Of a DNA stretch of 64,000 bases, positions 42,157 to 49,094 are shown piece after piece. The DNA comes from CAYRPN01 sp964426135 (lineage in GTDB: Bacteria; Planctomycetota; Phycisphaerae; Phycisphaerales; Phycisphaeraceae), in the NCBI GenBank assembly GCA_964426135.1, contig CAYRPN010000010.1, positions 1-64,000 on the forward strand. The letters run 5' to 3'. Under the pieces are notes generated by a model. It saw only the letters and a list, made by a program, of their open reading frames with translations. It ran no database searches and had not been told where the DNA came from. The translations under genes were made by a program, and so were the position numbers. Within the stretch, counting starts at the first letter, position 1. The number at the start of each line of letters is the position of its first letter.

Positions 42157-43875
42157 ATGGGCACCGTCTACCGCGAAACTTACACCAAGCCGCTGCCGGC
42201 GAATGCCGAGCAATTCACCCGCAAGGGCGAACGCTTCGCACGCTGGCACGACTCGAAGGGCCGCAAGCGAACCGCGAAGGTGACGACCACCGACGCCGGC
42301 GACCGGCTGCTGATTGAAGCGGGCACTTACACCGCGAAGCTGCGCGACGGAAGCGGGCTTGTCGTCAAGGTGGCGACGGGCTGCCGCTCTGAGGATGCGG
42401 CACGGGCGGTGCTGACTGAGCTAGAGAAGCGAGCCGAGAACGTGCGGGCCGGCGTGCGGACTGCCGCCGAGGATAGCGTGCTCGACCACCACCTGACGCC
42501 GATTGCGTCGCACGTCGCCGTCTACGTCGAGCACCTACGGGGCAAGCACGGCAAGGGCGGCAAGCCGAAGCTGTCGCCAGTGCATGCCGAGAACGTGCGG
42601 CGAGCCGTCGAGCGAATTGTGAAGGGCTGCGACTTCGCGCTGCTGCGGCACCTGAACCGGCAAGCCGTCGAGCGGTGGACCAAACGGGAACTCGAAGTGG
42701 AGAAGCCGCGCTCGGCTCGCACGCTCAATGCGAACCTTGCGGCACTGTGCGGCTTCGGCAACTGGTGCGTTTCAACCGGCCGGCTGACGGTGAACCCGTT
42801 CGCACGCATGGCGAAGCTCGACGAAAAGGCTGACCGCCGGCGGCAACGACGGGCGCTCACCGAAGCGGAACTGCGCCGGCTGCTGCACGTCGCATCGGTG
42901 CGACCGCTCGCCGAGCACGGACGCGAAACCGCGAAGCTGCCGCCAGAGAAGCGCGAAGGCCGGCGAACCTGGACCAAAGCGCCGCTCACCTACGCAACGC
43001 TCGAAGCCGCCGCCGACCGAGGCCGCGAACTGCTCGCCGAGCAACCGGAGCTAGTCGCCGAACTGGAACGGCAGGGGCGGGAGCGGGCGCTCATTTACAA
43101 AGCGCTGGTACTGACGGGGCTTCGCAAGGGCGAGCTTGCATCGCTGACGGTGGGGCAAGTCGAACTCGACGGAGCGACCGCCTACGCGACGTTGCACGCC
43201 GCCGATGAGAAAGCCGGACGCGGGGCCGACGTGCCGCTGCGGGCCGACCTTGCCGCCGACCTGCGGCGATGGCTCGCCGACCGGCTCGAAGCCGCCAGAG
43301 CGAACGCTAGGGCCGCTGGCGAGCCGATACCGGCGAAGCTGCCGAGCACCGCGAAGCTGTTCAACGTGCCGGCGGGACTGCTGAAGATTCTCGACCGCGA
43401 CCTTGCCGCCGCCGGCATTGCCAAGCGGGACGACCGCGACCGAACCGTTGACGTGCATTCGATGCGGCACACTTTCGGCTCGCACCTGAGCGCCGGCGGC
43501 GTGGCACCGCGTACCGCACAAGCGGCGATGCGGCACGGCTCACTCGACCTGACGATGAACATTTACACCGACCCGCGACTGCTCGACGTAGCGGGCGCAC
43601 TCGACGCTCTGCCGGCGTTGCCACTCGGCGACGGGCGGCAATCGGAACGCATGAAAGCAACCGGAACCGACGCCGCTTCGCTTGTACCTGTGCTTGTACC
43701 AACCGCACGCAATCAGAGCACGCACGGGGCAAACGCTGACAAAGAGGCACCTGTGCGGCTGACGGCGGGAAGCGCCGGAAGTCTCGGAAATGTCAACAGT
43801 AGCAACGCGCTGGCAACTACTGTCGGAATGGAGCCGAGGGGGATCGAACCCCTAACCCCTAGCTTGCAAAGCTAG
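42157..43875 (+). CDS. int: tyrosine-type site-specific integrase, ended inside attR
   Basis: A 572-residue integrase. An arm/core-binding N-terminal part precedes a SAM-like domain (about 110-210). The catalytic set is Arg323 (LVLTGLRKGEL), His434 and Arg437 (HSMRHTFGSHL), His460 (AAMRHGSL) and Tyr470 (NIYTDPRLL). About 100 residues follow the tyrosine. The last of these (MEPRGIEPLTPSLQS) are translated from the 48-bp attachment repeat, and the TAG at 43873-43875 uses two bases of the tRNA beyond the repeat. In the circle the frame would continue 66 codons. The ATG at 42157 is the first in the frame that fits. Confidence 0.95.
   Translation: MGTVYRETYTKPLPANAEQFTRKGERFARWHDSKGRKRTAKVTTTDAGDRLLIEAGTYTAKLRDGSGLVVKVATGCRSEDAARAVLTELEKRAENVRAGVRTAAEDSVLDHHLTPIASHVAVYVEHLRGKHGKGGKPKLSPVHAENVRRAVERIVKGCDFALLRHLNRQAVERWTKRELEVEKPRSARTLNANLAALCGFGNWCVSTGRLTVNPFARMAKLDEKADRRRQRRALTEAELRRLLHVASVRPLAEHGRETAKLPPEKREGRRTWTKAPLTYATLEAAADRGRELLAEQPELVAELERQGRERALIYKALVLTGLRKGELASLTVGQVELDGATAYATLHAADEKAGRGADVPLRADLAADLRRWLADRLEAARANARAAGEPIPAKLPSTAKLFNVPAGLLKILDRDLAAAGIAKRDDRDRTVDVHSMRHTFGSHLSAGGVAPRTAQAAMRHGSLDLTMNIYTDPRLLDVAGALDALPALPLGDGRQSERMKATGTDAASLVPVLVPTARNQSTHGANADKEAPVRLTAGSAGSLGNVNSSNALATTVGMEPRGIEPLTPSLQS
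43680..43700 (+). promoter_or_regulatory. paired 9-bp repeat, candidate integrase arm site (right)
   Basis: GCTTGTACC at 43680-43688 and 43692-43700, 12-bp period, inside the integrase frame. It matches the pair at 36353-36373 exactly in sequence and spacing. It lies 125 bases from the core, the left pair 57 bases from the core. Confidence 0.68.
43826..43873. other. attR: attachment repeat within tRNA-Ala
   Basis: 48 bases identical to 36249-36296. They begin 3 bases beyond the tRNA 3' end and run to tRNA position 29, so integration restores a complete tRNA gene on this side. Confidence 0.93.
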
Positions 43876-43901
43876 TGCTCTCCCAATTGAGCTACGGCCC
43901 C
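43829..43901 (-). tRNA. tRNA-Ala(TGC)
   Basis: A 73-nt cloverleaf on the minus strand: acceptor GGGGCCG paired with CGGCTCC including the G3-T70 pair that identifies alanine tRNA, D arm GCTC/GAGC, anticodon stem CTAGC/GCTAG with loop TTTGCAA (anticodon TGC), and T arm with TTCGATC. Discriminator A73; CCA is not encoded. It is the integration target of the adjacent element and overlaps the 3' end of int on the other strand. Confidence 0.96.
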
Positions 43902-44002
43902 TTGCGTGGGGATGGAATGGTAGCGGGGCTGGGAGGAGGACTCAAACGGCGGACGAGGGGAGGCGGGCCTGCCGGCGCTGCTCGCAACGCGCCTGGGACC
44001 GG

Positions 44003-45319
44003 TCAAGTGCCGCGCCGCGATCGCAGCAAGAGCGTCACCACGACGAGTGCAGCGGCTGCCAGCGCGGAGGCGATCAGGACGTTGCGGATGATCGCGCTGC
44101 CAGCGGAACTGGGTACGAGCATGGCGGGACCGGTGTCGTCGAGCAGGCGGCTCGCTCCCGCGCCGGCGCCGGGAGGTGCAGAAGGCGAAGTAGCAACTGG
44201 ATTGGGGGATGTGTTCTGGACGGACCGCGAGCTTGTGGGAGCACTTTCGGCCGAGGTGGGTTGTGATGAGGCGGGCTGAATCCCGCCGGATTGCTTCGTG
44301 CCGGGTTGACCCGAGTCGGGCTGGACCTGCGGATCGACGCCCGCCAGCTTGAGCGCCGCGTTGAGCTGCGCCGCGGCCGCCGGGGTGGTCAGCCGGGGCA
44401 GCGCCTCGGCCAGCGTGTAGTTGCCGCGGATGATCGCGTCCCAGTTCACGGCCATGAGCACATCCCAGCCGGGGTTCTCTTCTTTCACCTGGCACGAGCA
44501 TTTGCCGACGAGGTAAGTATTGACATCTTCGAGCACCCGCGGCGTCAGATCCTTGCCGATCACCGCAGGCAGCACCCGGCCGCGGCCGAAGAACGCGAAC
44601 GCCATCGGCTGCGTGCGATCGATGGATTTGGGATCCCAGTTCTCCAGCAGCCGCAGCAGCGTCGCTTCCGCGGCGTCCTTCCGGCTGACGCGCTCCAGCG
44701 CGAATGACAATTTCAGCACTGGTCCTTTGTCGGGGTCGGTGAACTGCAGATCACTCTCGTCGAGAACGGGCAGCTTCAGTTCCTTGCCCAGTCGCTTCAG
44801 TTCCTTGTCGACGAGCGCGAAGGCTGCGTCGTCTTTTTCCTTGTCGCCGCTGTCGACCAGCAGCCAGACGACGGATTGACCTTCCAGAATGTGGCGGGCG
44901 ATCTGCCGGCGCATCGGCGAATCGATGAGATTCGCCGGCGTTTCAGCGGTGAGTTGCGTCGACCAGGCCGGCGGATCGTTCGGATACGAACGCGGGTATT
45001 GCAGATGAAGCCAGGGATAGGCGGCGGGTTTTGCCTTGTCGTGCATCGCCTTGATGCGCGGCTCCATCGGCTGATCCACGTCGATCAACTCGACGATGAA
45101 CAGTTCCACCTCCTGCTTCGGCCCCAGCGCCAGCGTCTCCAGTTCTTTCACCAGCTTCTGCTGTCCTTCATCGAGCGGGCCCTTGTGAAAAACGTGGGCC
45201 ACGTACACGTCGGCGCGCCATCGCTCCAGCGCGTAGCGGAAGACGGGCACGTTGCACGCCCATGCGGCAGCGGTGAGGAGCAAGGTCAGAAGCACCGCGT
45301 TGGATAGAGGGCGTTGCAT
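44003..45319 (-). CDS. secreted membrane-anchored hypothetical protein
   Basis: A 438-residue protein with signal peptide (VLLTLLLTAAAWA) followed directly by CNVPVFRYALERWRADVY, a start that I recall from planctomycete proteins of unknown function. A C-terminal membrane helix (NVLIASALAAAALVVVTLLL) follows a Ser/Pro/Gln-rich linker. The middle contains a WLLVDSGDKEKDD phrase, compatible with a thioredoxin-like or P-loop-free fold, but no motif is decisive. It faces the tRNA gene and the integrated element. Confidence 0.75.
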   Translation of the reverse strand: MQRPLSNAVLLTLLLTAAAWACNVPVFRYALERWRADVYVAHVFHKGPLDEGQQKLVKELETLALGPKQEVELFIVELIDVDQPMEPRIKAMHDKAKPAAYPWLHLQYPRSYPNDPPAWSTQLTAETPANLIDSPMRRQIARHILEGQSVVWLLVDSGDKEKDDAAFALVDKELKRLGKELKLPVLDESDLQFTDPDKGPVLKLSFALERVSRKDAAEATLLRLLENWDPKSIDRTQPMAFAFFGRGRVLPAVIGKDLTPRVLEDVNTYLVGKCSCQVKEENPGWDVLMAVNWDAIIRGNYTLAEALPRLTTPAAAAQLNAALKLAGVDPQVQPDSGQPGTKQSGGIQPASSQPTSAESAPTSSRSVQNTSPNPVATSPSAPPGAGAGASRLLDDTGPAMLVPSSAGSAIIRNVLIASALAAAALVVVTLLLRSRRGT

Positions 45320-45361
45320 CGGTCGACGATTCTAGCACGCAGGCCGGCGAAACCGGCGCCT

Positions 45362-45841
45362 TCACTTGCAGGCGACGCCGCACGTGCGCAGGTGGCCCAT
45401 CACCGCGTCTTTCATCGCCATGGCGGTGACCAGTTCCTCGATGACGACGGCATCGGCGCCGGCTGCCTTGGCGGCCAGGCCCTGGCTGACGAAATTGGTG
45501 CGCACCGCGATGTACAGGTGCGGCGCCAGCTTCCGCGCCGCGGCACACGCCCGGACGGAATCCGCCTCGTCCGGCATCGACAGGACCAGCGCGCTGGCGG
45601 TCGCAACTCCCGCTGCCGCCAGCACCGCCGGATCGCACGCATCGCCCAGCATCGCCCGCCGGCCGAGTTGCTGCTGGGTACGCACGGTGTCGGCGTTCGT
45701 CTCGATCACGGTGATCGCAATCCCCGCCGCCGCCATCATGTCCGCCACCACGCGACCCACCGGGCCGAAGCCGGCGATGATCGCGGTCCGGCTGGCGGCG
45801 GTGGCGCAGTGGTCTTCGTTCTGGACCGGGTTGGAACTCAT
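45362..45841 (-). CDS. stand-alone RCK/TrkA-N domain protein
   Basis: A 159-residue Rossmann protein: AIIAGFGPVGRVVADMMAAAG (dinucleotide-binding GxGxxG), an acidic end of beta-2 (VIETNADT), and LGDACDPAVLAAAGV, all typical of the NAD-binding TrkA-N half of KefB/Trk potassium-transport regulators. The usual TrkA-C half and any transporter are missing here. The ATG at 45841 is chosen over a longer frame that is antisense to the next gene's start. Confidence 0.85.
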   Translation of the reverse strand: MSSNPVQNEDHCATAASRTAIIAGFGPVGRVVADMMAAAGIAITVIETNADTVRTQQQLGRRAMLGDACDPAVLAAAGVATASALVLSMPDEADSVRACAAARKLAPHLYIAVRTNFVSQGLAAKAAGADAVVIEELVTAMAMKDAVMGHLRTCGVACK

Positions 45842-45875
45842 GGCGGACAGTTGCTGGGGCAGGCGTGGCAGTGCG

Positions 45876-46658
45876 TCACCGCCGCGCCCGTAGTGCCGCG
45901 TAAAGTCTCTCGATCCGCCGGTGTTCACGCCAGTCGGATTTGACAATGAGCAGGCCGTCCAGTTCACGCAGAGACGAAACCGCACCGCCGTAGGCCGCCC
46001 ACTCCGAGGAAATGCCAACGGTGTCCTGAATCATTGTCGTCAGGTTTTCGATCATCTCTTCGCGCGTCATGCCGACATAGGGCGTTGCGGATGGGCGAAT
46101 CAGAGGTTCCTTTGACGGCACGTATACGGGTGGGGCGTTGCCGCTGGGCCTGGATGAATCTCGCACTGGTTCGGACGCCAACCCGATCAGAAAATCCCGG
46201 ATGTCATAAACGCGCGTCACGGTGTTCTTCAACAGGTCCCGGCGCGTCGAGAACTTCACCACACCGCGCTCGACGCACCAATCGACTCGCTCCAGCTGCG
46301 CCGCCGACTCGGCTTGTTCCGCGAGAAGTTTCAAGAAGACGCCGGCAGGCACCTGACGGAGTGATAGGTTCACAGGAAGATTCTGCTCGGCGCCCGTCGC
46401 CTCCAGCGCCGTCCAGTTCACGATCATGTTCACGTCCGCCAACTCGCGCCAGGCCGCCAATGCCGAGAACAACTTCGCCTCGTCGAGCGTCAGATCGATC
46501 GGCTGCTCCAGTTTCCGCATCACTTCCAGGCTGGCCGGATCGTCGTCATACCACACATCTTCGTTGGTGGTGACCGCAGGCGAAATGTGCGAGACAGCGC
46601 AGCCGACGAATTCGCCAAGTGGGCACGCCAACGCAAGTAGAAGGAAGAATCGTGTCAT
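45876..46658 (-). CDS. lipoprotein with secretin/STN-like domain
   Basis: A 260-residue predicted lipoprotein (leader FFLLLALACPLGEFVGC). Residues of about 60-140 (IDLTLDEAKLFSALAAWREL, then MIVNWTALEATG, LPVNLSLRQVPAGVFLKLLA and the following VDWCVERGVVKFST) fit the STN/secretin N-domain repeat found in planctomycete secretin-like proteins. The second half has a similar repeat (MIQDTVGISSEW ... LIVKSDWREH). A role in an outer-membrane complex is likely; the secretin barrel is absent. Confidence 0.72.
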   Translation of the reverse strand: MTRFFLLLALACPLGEFVGCAVSHISPAVTTNEDVWYDDDPASLEVMRKLEQPIDLTLDEAKLFSALAAWRELADVNMIVNWTALEATGAEQNLPVNLSLRQVPAGVFLKLLAEQAESAAQLERVDWCVERGVVKFSTRRDLLKNTVTRVYDIRDFLIGLASEPVRDSSRPSGNAPPVYVPSKEPLIRPSATPYVGMTREEMIENLTTMIQDTVGISSEWAAYGGAVSSLRELDGLLIVKSDWREHRRIERLYAALRARR

Positions 46659-46977
46659 GGCGGAACCCAGCAGAATCGAAGCTCTGTGAAGTGTGCCGGT
46701 TTGCAGTCGGGTCGAGAATGCGGACTCATCTACCAAGGCAGGTAACAACTGAGAAACGCCACAAACTTGAATTGATGGTCCTACCGTTCATCTCCGATTG
46801 TCGCTTCCTCTTGCTTCAATTCCAAGCTCATCTAAACGTCGACTTCTGATCACTGTCCTTTGTCCTCAATCCTCTGGCGTCTGACCGATGTTTCCTCCCT
46901 CCTCGCTCCCATTCCCTTCCTCTCTGCCTTTCCGATCTCGGTGCTCTCGGTGTCTCGGTGGTCAAACTCTTCTTGTT
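46659..46977. other. intergenic region with pyrimidine-rich tract
   Basis: No gene is supported. The right part (about 46850-46975) is a low-complexity C/T-rich tract with GGTGCTCTCGGTGTCTCGGTGG repeats in short units, as in many other gaps of this genome. The left part is the upstream region of the lipoprotein gene. Confidence 0.5.
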
Positions 46978-47904
46978 TTACTTCGCCGCCAGCAGGCTCT
47001 TGGCCGCAGCCGCCAGCGCGGCGTGATGCTCCGTGTCGAGATTGGAAAGCAGCGGCAGGATCGGTCCCGTGTCCGCGATGCCCGCCAGACGCACCGCTTC
47101 GTGCAGCACGCGGATTGGACTGTGGGCGTTGCGGAGATCTTCCAGAGGCTTGAACACGCCGCGGATGCGCTCCGCCTCGGTCCAGTCGCTGCGCTTCATT
47201 GCGGCGTGCATCGTCGCGGACAAACCGGGGTTGACGCACACGCAACCGCTGGTGAATCCGCCGAGTTTGAAATCGCGCAGATGCACGATCGCCGGCTGCT
47301 CGCCGATGCCGCTCATGACCATCTTCGGATCGACGAGCGAGACGAGCTTGGAGAGATACGGATCATTGGCTGTGGCGTCCGGGGGCACCGGGGGACGGAC
47401 GATCGCGTACTTGATCACGCCGATGAGTTTGTCCTTGACGAGGCGGGCGGCGCCCTCGGGCGTGATGTAGTTGAGGTCCTTGATGTAAAGCACCGCCGGC
47501 TTGCCCGCCGCCTCGACGAACTTCCGCACGCCGGTCTCGACTCCCGCCGGCGTGGCGGCGAACACGGCCGGCAGCACCATGGCCGTGGCGAAGGGCGATG
47601 CACGCAGCGCGCGGGCCTGGTCCATCATCTTGCCGTAGTCGGGGCCGACGGAGGGAATGATCGTCGTGCCGGGGCCGGCGGCCTCGGCGAGGAACGCGAG
47701 CAGCGATTCGAACTCGCTGACGCCCATGTTGTAGAGATTCGCGTTGCCGCCATAGAGCAGCGTGGTCACGCCGCCGGCCTCGATGTGGCGGATGAGCTTG
47801 GTGTTCTCGGCGCGGTTGAGCGTGAGGTCGGCGTGCCGGCAGAGAGGCGGGACGGCGACGACGGATTTCGTGAGCAGGGCGGGCGTGACGGCGGTGGTGT
47901 TCAT
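46978..47904 (-). CDS. DapA-family aldolase/dehydratase
   Basis: A 308-residue TIM-barrel protein of the dihydrodipicolinate synthase/N-acetylneuraminate lyase superfamily. The Schiff-base lysine is Lys142 in AVLYIKDLNYIT, with GGVTTLLYGGNANLYNM at the phosphate/keto-acid site and GFTSGCVCVNP late in the barrel. Members cleave or dehydrate 2-keto-3-deoxy sugar acids. Its neighbours (ThuA-like protein, IlvD/Edd dehydratase, GntP permease) fit that use better than lysine synthesis. Confidence 0.85.
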   Translation of the reverse strand: MNTTAVTPALLTKSVVAVPPLCRHADLTLNRAENTKLIRHIEAGGVTTLLYGGNANLYNMGVSEFESLLAFLAEAAGPGTTIIPSVGPDYGKMMDQARALRASPFATAMVLPAVFAATPAGVETGVRKFVEAAGKPAVLYIKDLNYITPEGAARLVKDKLIGVIKYAIVRPPVPPDATANDPYLSKLVSLVDPKMVMSGIGEQPAIVHLRDFKLGGFTSGCVCVNPGLSATMHAAMKRSDWTEAERIRGVFKPLEDLRNAHSPIRVLHEAVRLAGIADTGPILPLLSNLDTEHHAALAAAAKSLLAAK

Positions 47905-47937
47905 AGGCGACGCATGATATCGAGCGAAACAGGGCTG

Positions 47938-48921
47938 CTACTTCTTCCCCTTCGGATCCAGATTCGCATCCAGATCTTCCTTCGTCACCTTCGACTCGAC
48001 ACCGTCCTTGGGCACTTCCGCGTGGCTGATCCAGACGAGTGCGTTGAGGACGACCTTGCGGAACTCGTCATTGCCCCAGTTGTCGTGGAAGTGCCCGCCG
48101 GTGAAGCCGAACGCGCGGGCGTGGATCGCGCCGGCGTCCTTGCTGGCTGCGTCACCAGCCTTGCTTGCCTCTTCGCGTCCGATCGCGCGCTGCGTCGCCC
48201 ACATCATCGCTTCGTCGCGGCCCTTCGCCTCCTGAATGTGCTTGTACGGCCCGCGCGGATAGACATACGGCCCGTCGCGCACCTGGTCGCTGGGCTTGGC
48301 GACAAGAATGGGCCAGAACTTGAAATCGCCCTCGGTCGAAGCCTTGTCGCCGCTGAGGCCATCGGCGAAGCGCATGTTGAAGTACCACTCGTCCTTGATC
48401 GTGAACGGCTTGACGCCGCGGGTGATCGCATGATCGGGGAACGTCGTGAACTTCGGCTCCCACATCGGATTGCAGGAGAACATGTGCTCGTAGTGCCCGC
48501 CCATCCAGCGTTTGAACTGCTCGCCCGCCTGCGCCGGAACGATCTCGACGCCGTAGTGCATGAAGCCCAGGCCCACGCCCTTCTTCGCCCAGCCGTCGAT
48601 GATCGGCAGGCGCTTGCCGTTGTCTTTGACGGCCTCGTGATTGGGCCCGCCGTCCATGTAGAAGACGACGGCACTGGCGCCGTCGAAGATGCTTTCATCC
48701 TTGGGCCAGCCGTTGAGAATGACCTCGACCTTGACGTCTTTGAAATCCTTGAGCGACTTGGCGAGCAGTTGCGCGCCCGCGTTGAACTCATGCATGCGCG
48801 GCGGATGCGAGGGCTTGCCGGCGAGTAGCACGAGTTTCTTCGGCGCGGCGTCGGCGGCGACGGTGGGCAGCGTGGCGAGCGAAACGATTAGAAGGAGAAC
48901 GGTGGTGAAGATGCGGGGCAT
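47938..48921 (-). CDS. secreted ThuA-like domain protein
   Basis: A 327-residue exported protein (signal peptide TVLLLIVSLATLPTVAA). It has the glutamine-amidotransferase-like ThuA fold: LVLLAGKPSHPPRMHEFNAG, ASAVVFYMDGGPNHEA, GLGFMHYGVEI and HAITRGVKPFTIKDEWYF. ThuA proteins are common in sugar-use loci of this phylum; some act on keto-sugars. It lies in the same direction as the DapA-type and IlvD-type genes. The specific activity is unknown. Confidence 0.87.
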   Translation of the reverse strand: MPRIFTTVLLLIVSLATLPTVAADAAPKKLVLLAGKPSHPPRMHEFNAGAQLLAKSLKDFKDVKVEVILNGWPKDESIFDGASAVVFYMDGGPNHEAVKDNGKRLPIIDGWAKKGVGLGFMHYGVEIVPAQAGEQFKRWMGGHYEHMFSCNPMWEPKFTTFPDHAITRGVKPFTIKDEWYFNMRFADGLSGDKASTEGDFKFWPILVAKPSDQVRDGPYVYPRGPYKHIQEAKGRDEAMMWATQRAIGREEASKAGDAASKDAGAIHARAFGFTGGHFHDNWGNDEFRKVVLNALVWISHAEVPKDGVESKVTKEDLDANLDPKGKK

Positions 48922-48975
48922 GGGAACCTCGTGAAAGCGGATCGACACATGGTATCAGCGGGCAGCCGCGCCTTG

Positions 48976-49071
48976 GTTTAGCCGTCGAGCATTGCTCGAC
49001 GCGGGCAATCGGTTCGTCATGGATTTGCCGTGTGCGGGAAGGTGACGCCGAGCGAGGCTCGGCGGCTAAAC
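48976..49071. repeat. nested inverted repeat upstream of thuA-like gene
   Basis: GTTTAGCCG at 48976 faces CGGCTAAAC at 49063-49071, and each side has its own short hairpin (CGTCGAGC-ATT-GCTCGACG; GCCGAG-CGAGG-CTCGGC). It lies between the ThuA-like and IlvD-type genes. Confidence 0.6.
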
Positions 49072-49094
49072 GGGGAAACACGCGCGACCGCGCA

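Larger units (their letters stand above)
36249..43873 (+). mobile_element. integrative replicative element in tRNA-Ala, 7.6 kb
   Basis: Bounded by identical 48-bp direct repeats (36249-36296 and 43826-43873), the right copy being part of an intact tRNA-Ala gene and the left copy a displaced tRNA 3' part. All its genes lie on the plus strand: an HTH-tailed protein, AlpA-like protein, unknown, DUF669, primase, helicase, two HTH proteins and integrase, with several ATGA-type overlaps. No capsid, portal, terminase, relaxase or cargo gene is seen. It is therefore best described as an integrative, probably self-replicating plasmid-like element or phage satellite, not a prophage. Confidence 0.92.

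Noticed and set aside
36249..43873. Calling the integrated element a prophage
   Set aside because: No capsid, portal, tail, terminase or lysis gene is present; only replication, regulation and integration genes are seen.
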